This document shows positions 34,211-42,981 of a stretch of 64,000 nt of DNA, in pieces. The position numbers and the translations under genes were made by a program. This DNA is from Syntrophaceticus sp050949745 (GTDB lineage: Bacteria; Bacillota; DSM-12270; Thermacetogeniales; Thermacetogeniaceae): NCBI GenBank assembly GCA_050949745.1, contig JBMNGF010000020.1, positions 1 to 64,000 on the forward strand. Reading direction: 5' to 3'. The notes under the pieces were generated by a model. It made no database searches. It worked only from the letters and a program-made list of their open reading frames with translations, and had not been told where the DNA came from. Positions within the stretch are counted from its first letter, which is position 1. Each line of letters starts with the position of its first letter.

Positions 34211-34702
34211 ATGTCGGAAGCTGGCTGTGCACAATCCGCGGAAGTTGTCCAGATGGAGAAGGAGTTACAGGATCTTTTTGAAAAGTGGCGAGGCACGAAG
34301 GGTTCTTTGATTCCTGTACTGCAAGGGGCACAGGAGATTTATGGATACCTACCCAAAGAGGTGCTCCTAAATATTGCACGTGAATTGAAGTTACCGCCGA
34401 GCCGTGTATTTGGTGTAGTTACATTCTATGCTCAGTTTCATTTGGAGCCTCGCGGTCGCAATATTGCCAGGGTGTGTCTTGGTACAGCTTGCCATGTGCG
34501 TGGCGGTTCGAAGATTTTCGAGCGGATGCAGGAAGAGCTTGGCATTGGCGATGGTGAGACAACCGAAGATTTGCGCTTTACGCTGGAAACCGTTGCCTGT
34601 CTTGGATGCTGTGGCTTATCTCCTGTCGTTATGATTAATGATGACACTCATGGACGCCTGGAACCGGAAAATCTGAGAAGCATAATCGATCAATATGAGT
34701 AA
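34211..34702 (+). CDS. NuoE/HydC-like [2Fe-2S] subunit of NAD(H)-linked formate dehydrogenase
   Basis: 163 residues. The thioredoxin-like [2Fe-2S] fold is marked by RVCLGTACHVRGG and VACLGCCGLSPVVMIN, giving the four cysteine ligands. LIPVLQGAQEIYGYLPKEVL and VFGVVTFYAQFHL are typical of NuoE and HydC. GGGAGGGGGATTGA precedes the ATG. It starts a four-gene operon that builds a soluble complex: NuoE-like, ferredoxin-like, NuoF-like and catalytic FdhA. Confidence 0.95.
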   Translation: MSEAGCAQSAEVVQMEKELQDLFEKWRGTKGSLIPVLQGAQEIYGYLPKEVLLNIARELKLPPSRVFGVVTFYAQFHLEPRGRNIARVCLGTACHVRGGSKIFERMQEELGIGDGETTEDLRFTLETVACLGCCGLSPVVMINDDTHGRLEPENLRSIIDQYE

Positions 34703-34799
34703 TTAACTCCTTAGAAAGAAGGGAGGTGTATTCACCAGGTTATGCCGTGCTGTTAAAGCAGGGCAGCGGCCTTGTGCCGGTTGAGGCCAGGTGGAAGTT

Positions 34800-35171
34800 A
34801 TGAAAATAACAAGCAGAGAAGATTTTAAAAAACTCCGAGAGGAAGCCAAACAAAAAGTTTCGGCTCGTAATGCTGAGGGGATCAAGATCATTGTCGGGAT
34901 GGGAACCTGCGGTATTGCTGCCGGAGCACAAAATGTAATGGCAGCCATTCTCGAAGAGGTTAATAAACGCAATTTGCAGGTTATTGTTGATCAGACTGGC
35001 TGTATTGGAATGTGTGAACAGGAACCCTTGGTAGATGTTCAGCGTCCTGGTGGACAGCGTGTCACCTACGGTAAGGTAAAGCCTTCTGATGCAGCAAGGA
35101 TTGTTGTTGGCCATGTTATGCACGGCCATGTAGTTGAAGATATCGCAATAGGACGCTTTGAAGAAATATGA
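34800..35171 (+). CDS. Thioredoxin-like [2Fe-2S] ferredoxin
   Basis: 123 residues from ATG 34800 (GTG 34791 is possible). GMGTCGIAAGAQNVMAAI and VDQTGCIGMCEQEPLVDV give the cysteine pattern C-x(n)-C-x3-C, as in the ferredoxin domain fused to the N-terminus of HydB/NuoF. A free copy between nuoE- and nuoF-like genes is usual in hydrogenase and formate dehydrogenase operons of Clostridia. It supplies an extra redox centre. Its end overlaps the longest nuoF frame, but the TTG at 35203 is 31 bases beyond its stop. Confidence 0.9.
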   Translation: MKITSREDFKKLREEAKQKVSARNAEGIKIIVGMGTCGIAAGAQNVMAAILEEVNKRNLQVIVDQTGCIGMCEQEPLVDVQRPGGQRVTYGKVKPSDAARIVVGHVMHGHVVEDIAIGRFEEI

Positions 35172-35202
35172 TTTAAGTCTCTATGGAAGGAGGGGAAAGA
35201 GG

Positions 35203-36996
35203 TTGCAATTAGTAAGAGCCCATGTTCTTGTTTGCGGGGGCGAAAATTGTTCAAAATTGGGTTCAGAGCAGGTGAAGGAAGCCTTCGCTAAGGAACTTAA
35301 AAAACAGAAGGTTGATCAAGAAATAAAACTTGGCGATACCGATTGTCACGATTTTTGTGAAATGGGGCCTCTTGTGATTGTTTATCCTGAGGGAACCTTT
35401 TATGTCAGGGTAACTCCAGAAGATGTTCCTGATATAGTCGAAGAACACTTGATAAATGGTAAGGTTGTTGACCGTTTGCTTTACAAAGAAGCTGTTAAAG
35501 AGGACCAACTTCCGAAATACAAGGACCTCGATTTTTATAAAAAACAGCGCCGTGTTGCTTTGCGGAACTGTGGCTCCATCGATCCGGAAAGACTCGATGA
35601 ATATGTTGCCAGGGACGGTTATGCGTCTTTAGAAAAGGCTTTATTTGAGTTTACTCCAGAGCAAGTGATTGATGAAGTCAAGCGTTCCGGACTGCGCGGC
35701 CGGGGTGGCGGGGGCTTTCCTACCGGTTTAAAGTGGGAATTTTGCCATCGTTCACCTGGTGATTTAAAATACCTGATCTGTAATGCTGATGAAGGTGACC
35801 CAGGTGCTTTTATGGACCGCAGTATTCTGGAGGGTGATCCACACACCTTAATCGAAGGTATGGCCATTGCCGCCTATGCCATTGGGTGTCGCGAAGGGTA
35901 TATTTACTGTCGTGCCGAATATCCGCTAGCAATTAAACGTTTAAAAATCGCCATTGCTCAGGCAGAGGAACGCGGTTTCCTGGGGGATAATATTTTAGGA
36001 TCTGATTTCACTTTCCACCTACATATTAAAGAGGGTGCAGGTGCTTTTGTCTGTGGTGAGGAAACTGCTTTGATGGCTTCCATTGAGGGTCAACGAGGGA
36101 TGCCTCGGGTACGACCGCCTTTTCCAGCACAAAAGGGGCTTTGGGGGAAACCTTCCAATATTAACAACGTAGAAACTTATGCTAATGTGCCGGTGATTAT
36201 CGGTAAGGGAGCCGATTGGTTCGGCAGTATGGGTACCGAGAAGAGCAAAGGCACTAAAGTTTTTGCTTTGACTGGAAAGGTAAACAACACGGGTCTTGTT
36301 GAAGTGCCGATGGGGATCTCCATTCGAGAGATTATTTTCGAAATCGGCGGGGGTATAGTTGGGGGCAAAGAGTATAAAGGTGTGCAGATCGGAGGGCCTT
36401 CCGGAGGTTGTATTCCTGCCAGCCTCATGGACACACCTGTCGATTATGAGTCATTGATCCAGGCCGGGGCCATGATGGGTTCCGGTGGTTTAGTTGTTAT
36501 GGACGAGACAACCTGTATGGTGGATCTTGCTCGATTTTTCCTGAACTTTACCCAATCAGAATCATGTGGCAAGTGTACTCCTTGTCGGGAAGGTACGAAG
36601 CGAATGCTGGAGATCCTGACCAGGATTTGCAATGGAGAGGGTGTGCCTGAAGATATCGACACATTGGAACGGTTAGGAAGAGTGATTAAATCAACCGCTC
36701 TTTGCGGATTAGGGAATACTGCTCCTAACCCTGTACTCTCTACTCTGCGCTATTTCCGTGATGAGTACGAAGCACACATCTATGATAAACGATGTCCGGC
36801 TCATGCCTGCTCAGCCTTACTGGTATACAGTGTAGATGAAGAGAAGTGTATCGGTTGTGGTCGCTGTGCAAAGGTATGTCCGGCTGGAGCAATTTCCGGG
36901 GATAAGAAAGAGCCGCATAAGATAGATACAGAAAAGTGCATCAAGTGTGGCAGCTGTATTGAACAGTGTAAAAAGGACGCCATTTTGCGTCTGTAG
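35203..36996 (+). CDS. NuoF/HydB-like FMN- and NAD(H)-binding subunit
   Basis: 597 residues from TTG 35203 with AAGGAGGGG 7 bases upstream. Domains in order: thioredoxin-like [2Fe-2S] (GENCSKLGSEQV...DTDCHDFCEMGPLV), NADH/FMN domain (SGLRGRGGGGFPTG; CNADEGDPGAFMDR; GAGAFVCGEETALM), SLBB domain, the N3-type [4Fe-4S] motif ESCGKCTPCREGTKRM, and a C-terminal 2[4Fe-4S] ferredoxin (CIGCGRCAKVCP, CIKCGSCIEQC). This is the electron-bifurcating or NAD-reducing type. It passes electrons between NAD(P)H and FdhA; bifurcation with ferredoxin is possible from the cluster content but not proven. Confidence 0.95.
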   Translation: MQLVRAHVLVCGGENCSKLGSEQVKEAFAKELKKQKVDQEIKLGDTDCHDFCEMGPLVIVYPEGTFYVRVTPEDVPDIVEEHLINGKVVDRLLYKEAVKEDQLPKYKDLDFYKKQRRVALRNCGSIDPERLDEYVARDGYASLEKALFEFTPEQVIDEVKRSGLRGRGGGGFPTGLKWEFCHRSPGDLKYLICNADEGDPGAFMDRSILEGDPHTLIEGMAIAAYAIGCREGYIYCRAEYPLAIKRLKIAIAQAEERGFLGDNILGSDFTFHLHIKEGAGAFVCGEETALMASIEGQRGMPRVRPPFPAQKGLWGKPSNINNVETYANVPVIIGKGADWFGSMGTEKSKGTKVFALTGKVNNTGLVEVPMGISIREIIFEIGGGIVGGKEYKGVQIGGPSGGCIPASLMDTPVDYESLIQAGAMMGSGGLVVMDETTCMVDLARFFLNFTQSESCGKCTPCREGTKRMLEILTRICNGEGVPEDIDTLERLGRVIKSTALCGLGNTAPNPVLSTLRYFRDEYEAHIYDKRCPAHACSALLVYSVDEEKCIGCGRCAKVCPAGAISGDKKEPHKIDTEKCIKCGSCIEQCKKDAILRL

Positions 36997-37039
36997 CCGC
37001 ATTTACAATGAAAGTTAGGGGAAAAGGAGTGTGAGAAAA

Positions 37040-39718
37040 GTGGCTCTCGTCACCGTCACTATTGACGGACAGACAGTGCAGGTCCCAGAAGGCACATCAG
37101 TGTTGGACGCCGCCCGGTCCATTGGGATCAATATTCCCGCTTTGTGCCATGATCCGGATCTGACACCTGTTGGAGCGTGCCGTCTATGTGTTGTCGAAGT
37201 AGAGAGAATGCGCAATCTTCCCGCTTCTTGTGTGACGATTTGTACAGAGGGTATGGTAATTAGAACCAATACGCCTCAGATTAGAGAGGCCAGAAAGACT
37301 ATTCTGGAGCTTCTGGTTGCCAATCACCCCCTGGACTGTCTCACCTGTGAAAAGAGTGGGGATTGTCTATTACAAGAGTACTGTTATGATTATGGTGTAA
37401 AAACGGACATCTTTATGGGAGAAAGACATGATTACCCCCTTGAGGATGATAATCCTTTTTACATCAGGGATATGAATAAATGCATTGTCTGTGGACGCTG
37501 CATACGTTCCTGTGAAGAGATCGTGGGTCGTAATGTTTTAGATTTCTCCTATCGGGGTTTTAAAACGAAACCGGGTCCATTTATGGATACTACGATGAGT
37601 GAGTCCGATTGTGTATACTGCGGCAGCTGTGTTACGGTTTGCCCGGTGGGAGCTCTTATAGAAAAGGATAGGGTCGGAAAAGGCCGCAACTGGGAGATCG
37701 AAAAGGTAAAAACAGTCTGCCCGTACTGTGGTACAGGCTGTACAATTGATCTAAATGTCAAGGATGGTAAAGTGATTGGGGTTACCGGTAATCCTGAGGG
37801 TGATGTAAATGGCCGTTTTCTCTGTGTTAAAGGCCGTTTTGGTTATGAATTCATCCACAGTGAAGACCGGTTGAAAAAACCGCTGATCAAGAAAGACGGA
37901 GAATTTGTAGAAGCGAGTTGGGATGAGGCGATCAGCCTTGTGGCTTCTAAGCTGCAGGAAAATAAAGAGAAGAACGGCCCAGACAGCATAGCTGTTCTCA
38001 GTTCTGCTCGCTGTACCAATGAAGAAAATTATCTTTTAAGTAAGTTTGCCAGAGCGGTGATCGGCACCAACAACATAGATCACTGCGCACGCCTCTGACA
38101 CGCTCCCACAGTCGCCGGTCTGGCGGCAGCCTTCGGGAGCGGAGCAATGACCAATTCCATCGGTGAGATCAGCAATGCAGATTTCATTTTAGCCTGCGGA
38201 ACGAACACAGCGGATTGCCACCCGGTGATCAGCTACAAGGTGAATAAGGCTATTCTGAACGGTGCGAATTTGGTTGTGGTCGATCCGCGCAATACAGAAT
38301 TTGCTGAGATGGCCTCAGAACACCTTCAGTTGAAGCCGGGTACTGATATTGCCTTATTGAATGGCATGGCAAATGTGATCATTAACGAAAACCTCTGGAA
38401 TAAAGAATTCGTGGAGAATCGCACTGAAGACTTTGACGCTTTGAAGGAGACAGTAGCAAAATATACACCTGAGTATGTAGAGGAGATCACCGGAGTACCG
38501 GCAGATAAGATCAAGGAAGTTGCTAGGGCTTATGCCGGTGCGGAAAAGGCGTCCATCCTCTATACAATGGGTATTACCCAGCATGCAGTTGGAACCCATA
38601 ACGTATTTGCGGTAGCCAATTTATCCATGCTCTGCGGGCAGATCGGGCGCGAATCTACAGGGGTTAACCCTCTGCGCGGCCAGAATAATGTCCAGGGAGC
38701 TTGCGATATGGGAGCACTTCCCAATGTCTTGACCGGTTACCAGGGCGTTGTGGACCAAGCTGTACGGGAAAAGTTCGGTAAGGCATGGAACTGTACGATT
38801 CCTGAGAAGGCAGGGCTCACTGTCAGCGAAATGATGGCCGCTGCCTATGATGGGGAGATCAAAGCCATGTTCATCATGGGTGAAAACCCCATATTGAGTG
38901 ATGCTGATGCCGGTCATGTAGCAAAAGGATTAGAAGGCTTGGACTTTCTAGTTGTACAGGATATCTTCCTGACTGAGACAGCCAAGTATGCAGATGTTGT
39001 GCTTCCTTCGGCCTGCTTTGCTGAAAAGGACGGCACCTTCAGCAACACCGAGCGCCGGGTACAGCGTGTGCGTAAAGCTGTGGAAGCACCAGGAGAAGCC
39101 CGGGCAGATTGGGAGATCATTTGCCGATTAGCTAATGCTATGGGGTATGAAATGAACTATGATTCTCCATCCGCAGTTCTTGATGAGATTGCTAGTCTTA
39201 CTCCTTCCTATGGCGGCATTTCTTTTGCACGCCTGGAGGATAAGGGCATCCAGTGGCCATGCCCGACAGCTGATCATCCGGGAACTCAGTTCATGCATGG
39301 GGAGAAATTCAGTCGCGGTCTCGGCAAATTCCATGGGGTTGAGCACATTCCACCAGATGAAGTTCCAGATGAAGAGTATCCCTTTGTCTTGAGCACAGGG
39401 CGCCGGCTCTTCCATTACCATACCGGAACTATGACCAGAAAAGGCATGCTGGATGAGCAGATGCCAGCCGATTACCTGGAGGTCAACTGTGCCGATGCCA
39501 AGAATCTCGGTATTGCTGATGGAGATAAGGTTCAGCTGTCATCCAGGCGCGGCAGTATAGAGATACCTGCTAAGATTGCTGACACTGTACCGCCCGGTGT
39601 TGTCTTTGCATCCTTCCATTTCTCAGAAACACCGGTCAATCAACTGACCAATCCGAAATTTGATGCCATCTCAAAGATTCCGGAGTTTAAAGTCTGTGCA
39701 GTCAATGTAACAAAATAA
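37040..39718 (+). CDS. fdhA: Selenocysteine formate dehydrogenase catalytic subunit (TGA at 38096 read as Sec)
   Basis: 892 residues with selenocysteine at residue 353. GTG 37040 is 10 bases after AAGGAG; GTG 37031 is too close to it. Order of domains: [2Fe-2S] (DPDLTPVGACRLCVVEV), the NuoG-like H-C3 cluster (HPLDCLTCEKSGDC), two [4Fe-4S] (CIVCGRCIRSCEE, CVYCGSCVTVCPVG), the molybdopterin-oxidoreductase [4Fe-4S] (VCPYCGTGCTIDL), then the Mo/W-bis-MGD domain with DHCARL-Sec-HAP at the active site and the dinucleotide-binding C-terminus (VLSTGRRLFHYHTGTMTR). The frame continues without shift from 37040 to 39718 through the TGA, and a SECIS hairpin follows it. It oxidises formate or reduces CO2 and couples to NAD(H) via the preceding subunits. 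Confidence 0.95.
38096..38140 (+). promoter_or_regulatory. Bacterial SECIS element directing Sec insertion at TGA 38096-38098
   Basis: Just after the TGA, GCTCCC (38102-38107) pairs with GGGAGC (38135-38140), and CGCC (38113-38116) pairs with GGCG (38122-38125) around the apical loop GGTCT. The loop GGUCU and its distance from the TGA match the E. coli fdhF SECIS that binds SelB. Confidence 0.9.
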
Positions 39719-39740
39719 AGAGAACTTAACTGGCAGCAAA

Positions 39741-39771
39741 AACCGGCTCCAAAAAGGAGCCGGTTTTTTTA
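39741..39771 (+). terminator. Intrinsic terminator of the formate dehydrogenase operon
   Basis: AACCGGCTCC (39741-39750) and GGAGCCGGTT (39756-39765) form a 10-bp stem with an AAAAA loop, followed by a T run. Confidence 0.95.
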
Positions 39772-39861
39772 TCGGGAAAAACTACCGGGCATAACGCCAT
39801 CTAGAAAATATTAAGATTAAGGTAGTTGAGTATGATAATGTATTCAGAAAGGAGTGATCAG

Positions 39862-40425
39862 GTGCACAGACAAAGGAAGACATTATTGATTGTGGCAGCT
39901 TTAGTGTTATTAGCAGTTTTAGTTTACTCTATTGTGGCGAGAACTGGGGATAATGTTGCAGTATCTACGTCCAAGATCAAGTATCAAAACTACAGTTACC
40001 AGGATGTATCTCTCTCAGTATCACTACCAGAAACCACTAAGGTTTCTGAAGACTATTATAGCAGTGGTGAGATGCTCCTCAATTCCCACCTTTGTGATGA
40101 CGAACATAATTATCACGGTTACATTCAGATCTGGAACATAGGCGATGTCGAGGAGTTTATTGAAAAGAGCAAACTGAATAGCACTTTCAATTTTACATCC
40201 TTTGAACATGAGAAGTTCTCCAATGATTCTTACACTGGTTATGTTGTCGCTTGGACAGCACAACTGCAGGACAGTGGGGATATTGCCGGTCGCGATTATA
40301 TATTACAGATCAAAGGGAAAGATAAACAGTTTCTGAGAATCTCTCTAACAATTGATGATGCCGTTTACCCGGAGGGACTGGCTGAGATAGAAGAAACCAT
40401 CATTTCATCTCTGGAATGGAAATAG
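39862..40425 (+). CDS. Membrane-anchored protein of unknown function
   Basis: 187 residues from GTG 39862, 6 bases after AAAGGAGTGAT. A single N-terminal membrane anchor (TLLIVAALVLLAVLVYSIVA) is followed by a soluble, exported domain rich in beta-type sequence with a PsbP-like feel (YQDVSLSVSLPETTKVSEDYYSS ... YILQIKGKDKQFLRISLTID ... EIEETIISSLEWK). The ending IEETIISSLEW is common in proteins of the PsbP/DUF4367 type. I cannot assign a role. It stands alone between the fdh terminator and a decayed ABC gene. Confidence 0.65.
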   Translation: MHRQRKTLLIVAALVLLAVLVYSIVARTGDNVAVSTSKIKYQNYSYQDVSLSVSLPETTKVSEDYYSSGEMLLNSHLCDDEHNYHGYIQIWNIGDVEEFIEKSKLNSTFNFTSFEHEKFSNDSYTGYVVAWTAQLQDSGDIAGRDYILQIKGKDKQFLRISLTIDDAVYPEGLAEIEETIISSLEWK

Positions 40426-40483
40426 AAAAGGCTATACATATCTTACGTTCGTAAAACCATTATGTGGTAGCTATTCTTCAGCA

Positions 40484-40612
40484 GAGTTTGGGGTTCAAGA
40501 AAAACGGGGATCACCTCTCCGGCGGCATGCGAAAAAAGATCCTCTTCGCCAGGGCGATGATCAATGATCCCTCCTGCTTCTGTTGGACGAGCCCACGACC
40601 GGCCTGGATGTG
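40484..40612 (+). pseudogene. Decayed ABC transporter ATPase fragment
   Basis: A short stretch still encodes the signature and Walker B of an ABC ATPase: HLSGGMRKKILFARAMINDPS from 40512, then, after a 1-base deletion near 40575, LLLDEPTTGLDVFG. A second frame break upstream (near 40505) leaves EKRG. No Walker A remains. It is cut off on the 3' side exactly where the 202-bp repeat begins, which suggests that the repeat or a related event removed the rest. Confidence 0.75.
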
Positions 40613-40814
40613 TTTGGGATAAATGCAAGTTCTGTCAAAAAAGTTGCAATTAGTAGCAGGAATCTGCGTTTTTGTAGTGAATAGTTATTAAATAGACATA
40701 CTGCTTCCTGGGGGAGAATGTATTCGTGAAGGGTACCGTTCCAGGGTTGCCAGTGTGGATAAGTTTTATCAGCAAGTTGAAAATTTTTAGTTAGTTTACA
40801 TAATTTCATATGAT
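40613..40814. repeat. 202-bp repeat, copy 1
   Basis: Same length as the copy at 51584-51785, with 5 differences by eye (about 97.5 % identity), no gaps and the same orientation. It contains TGTGGATAA and, on the minus strand, an open frame of about 66 codons starting ATGAAATTATGTAAAC that is shared by both copies. Weakly similar ends (ATATGCAAG.. / rc ATATGAAAT..) hint at a degraded transposable element, but no clear terminal repeat or target duplication is visible. Confidence 0.85.
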
Positions 40815-40822
40815 AATTGCAT

Positions 40823-40860
40823 GCCACGAAGGCTTTTTCCATGGAGGAAGGTTTTGTGGC
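40823..40860 (+). promoter_or_regulatory. Leader hairpin A of the metal locus (upstream of nikB-like gene)
   Basis: GCCACGAAGGC at the 5' side can pair with TTTTGTGGC at 40852-40860; an inner stem CTTTTTC / GAGGAAG closes over CATG. It matches hairpin D (51799-51835) closely, with compensatory changes in the outer stem. A second complement, CTTCGTGGC, lies at 40980-40988 and would form an alternative 9-bp pairing with GCCACGAAG. Confidence 0.6.
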
Positions 40861-41022
40861 TATTTGCTTTTTAGGGGGTGAAAAAGGCTACAGCAGAGGC
40901 TGGTAATAGGGAAAAAAGGGGAAAGCAATGATAGAACAAGATGCCGGTGTTGCCTTTTTATAAGACACTCCTTGACAGACTTCGTGGCTTTAATTTTATA
41001 GGTGGGTGTGGTGTTGGTTTCG

Positions 41023-41961
41023 ATGAAAAATTATATATTAAAGAGGCTGCTCTACTTAATTCCTGTGATGATCGGTGTTTCTATCATCACCTTTGCCCTG
41101 ATCAACCTGGCCCCGGGGGATCCTGCGGAGTTGATGCTCAGGGCAGAAGGGATGGAGCCAACTCGGGAAGCCGTAGAAGCCCTGCGTGAGGAGCTGGGTT
41201 TGAATGAGCCGGTACATGTGCGCTATGGTCAATGGTTGTGGGGTATTTTGCATTTTGATATGGGAGAATCTTACCGCACAGGCAGTCCTGTTACCGAGGA
41301 GCTCCTGGACCGTTTCCCTGCCACATTGGAGCTTACTATTGCGGCACTGCTTTTTGTGCTTCTCTTTGCTGTGCCTGCCGGGATTCTGGCTGCTCTTTAC
41401 CGCCATGCCTTTATCGACCACTTAAGCCGCACCCTGGCCCTCCTGGGGGCTTCTTTGCCCGGATTCTGGTTAGGGCTCTTGCTGATCTACTTTTTTTCCG
41501 TAAAGTTAGGTATTTTCCCGGTGATGGGCAGGGGTGGCCTCGGCCATCTGGTTTTGCCTGCAGTGACCCTGGGCTTTACTATGGCTGCCACTTATGCCAG
41601 GCTGCTGAGAGCCAGCATGTTGGATGTGCTGGGTCAGGATTTTATCAAAGTAGCCAGAGCGAAGGGGCTTCATGAGAAGTGGGTCATCGGGCGACATGCC
41701 TTAAAAAATGCTATTATCCCTGCAATCACTATGTTCGGGATGAGCTTTGGGGGCTTGCTGGGCGGTTCTGTGATCATCGAAACCATCTTTGCCTGGCCGG
41801 GGATAGGAAAGTTTGCTGTGGATTCCATTTTTAATAGGGACTATCCTGTAATTCAGGGTTATGTTCTTTTTATGGCTTTGATTTTTGTGGTTGCCAATTT
41901 ACTTGTTGACATCTCATATGGACTGCTGGATCCGCGTATTCGTCTGGAAAGGAGACGTTGA
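41023..41961 (+). CDS. NikB/DppB-type ABC transporter permease
   Basis: 312 residues from ATG 41023; in-frame GTG/TTG starts at 41002-41014 nearer to AGGTGGG are possible. The BPD_transp_1 pattern is clear: ILKRLLYLIPVMIGVSIITF at the N-terminus, NLAPGDPAE, LGLNEPVHVRYGQWL, and the EAA loop VARAKGLHEKWVIGRHALKNAIIP, ending LLDPRIRLERR. About six membrane segments. It forms the channel with the next permease. The class covers nickel, dipeptide and metallophore importers; the neighbours favour a metal or metal complex. Confidence 0.9.
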   Translation: MKNYILKRLLYLIPVMIGVSIITFALINLAPGDPAELMLRAEGMEPTREAVEALREELGLNEPVHVRYGQWLWGILHFDMGESYRTGSPVTEELLDRFPATLELTIAALLFVLLFAVPAGILAALYRHAFIDHLSRTLALLGASLPGFWLGLLLIYFFSVKLGIFPVMGRGGLGHLVLPAVTLGFTMAATYARLLRASMLDVLGQDFIKVARAKGLHEKWVIGRHALKNAIIPAITMFGMSFGGLLGGSVIIETIFAWPGIGKFAVDSIFNRDYPVIQGYVLFMALIFVVANLLVDISYGLLDPRIRLERRR

Positions 41962-41962
41962 G

Positions 41963-42880
41963 ATGGCCAAAGCTAATGGCCTATTTTCCTCTCCTCTGGA
42001 GGAGCATTTAGGCGCAGGCGGAGAAACAAGTGATGAAAGCCTGTTAGGTGGCGCATTCAGGAGGCTGATCAAAGACAAGCTTGCCCTGCTGGGATTGGTG
42101 GTCGTGATCTTGATTATTTTGGTGGGGATTTTTGCTCCATATATTATGCCTAATGATCCGACTAAAGTCCTGCTGGATCAGCGACTGGCACCATCTTCTG
42201 TGGAGTATCCCTTGGGAACAGATCACCTGGGCCGCTGTCTTCTCTCCCGTCTGATTTACGGTACCAGGATATCTTTGAGTACAGCAGCTATTGCCCTCTT
42301 ATTGATCATGTTGATCAGCATCCCGGTGGGGACGATAGCTGGGTACCTAGGGGGATGGGTGGACAACCTGTTGATGCGCCTGTGCGATATTCTGCTGGCT
42401 TTTCCCAGTCTGATTCTTGCCCTGGTTATCGCCGGTATGCTGGGACCGGGGCTCCTCAATGTGTTGATGGCCATATCATTGGTCGGTTGGGTGGGCTATG
42501 CCCGGGTGATCCGCGGTCTTGTGCTTTCTGTGAAAGAAAAGGAATATGTTATGGCAGCCCGGGCCTGCGGGACCCCGGAGTGGGCGATTGTGATCCGGCA
42601 TATCCTGCCTAATGTCATTTCTCCGGTGATTGTTTTGGCCACTTTGGATATCGGTAGTATAGTTCTCTCCATCTCCGGTCTTTCTTTTCTGGGATTGGGT
42701 GCTCAGCCGCCGACTCCGGAGTGGGGTTCGATGCTCAATGATGGCAGACCCTATATGCAGGTTGCCTCACAGTTGATGGTCTATCCGGGGATAGCTATTA
42801 TGACTGTTGTCTTTGCCTTTAACCTGTTGGGTGATGGCCTGCGGGATGCTCTGGATCCCAGAGGAACAGATCGGAAATAG
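41963..42880 (+). CDS. NikC/DppC-type ABC transporter permease
   Basis: 305 residues from ATG 41963, just after the previous stop, with AAAGGAG upstream. It has the N-terminal OppC segment (AFRRLIKDKLALLGLVVVIL), HPLGTDHLGRCLLSRLIYGT-type motif (EYPLGTDHLGRCLLSRLIYGTR), the EAA loop AARACGTPEWAIVIRHILPN and LGLGAQPPTPEWGSML near the end. It is the partner permease of the same transporter. Confidence 0.9.
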   Translation: MAKANGLFSSPLEEHLGAGGETSDESLLGGAFRRLIKDKLALLGLVVVILIILVGIFAPYIMPNDPTKVLLDQRLAPSSVEYPLGTDHLGRCLLSRLIYGTRISLSTAAIALLLIMLISIPVGTIAGYLGGWVDNLLMRLCDILLAFPSLILALVIAGMLGPGLLNVLMAISLVGWVGYARVIRGLVLSVKEKEYVMAARACGTPEWAIVIRHILPNVISPVIVLATLDIGSIVLSISGLSFLGLGAQPPTPEWGSMLNDGRPYMQVASQLMVYPGIAIMTVVFAFNLLGDGLRDALDPRGTDRK

Positions 42881-42915
42881 TCCTGCTGCTGGGTTATGTG
42901 GTATAAATGTGGCGA

Positions 42916-42949
42916 CTTGATGAATCAAGGACAGAATTCGTGGTTTTTT
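42916..42949 (+). promoter_or_regulatory. Hairpin E, possible divergent member of the leader hairpin family
   Basis: CTTGA (42916-42920) and TCAAG (42925-42929) form a small stem with loop TGAA; AATTCGTGG then T6 follows at 42935-42949. ATGAAT at 42920 is complementary to ATTCGT at 42936, and the TTCGTGGTTTTTTATA text matches hairpin C. The outer CC/GG pairs are missing, so membership is tentative. Confidence 0.35.
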
Positions 42950-42981
42950 ATAAGTAGGCATGGTATGAGAGATGAATAGTT

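Noticed and set aside
37031..38098. A gene ending at TGA 38096-38098 followed by a separate gene from 38147
   Set aside because: The frame is the same on both sides, the active-site context is that of selenocysteine formate dehydrogenases, and a SECIS hairpin follows the TGA. One gene is the better reading.
40613..40842. Minus-strand frame in the 202-bp repeat as a working gene
   Set aside because: The frame is carried only because the repeats are nearly identical; it is cut at the repeat edge, has no strong ribosome binding site, and resembles nothing I can name.
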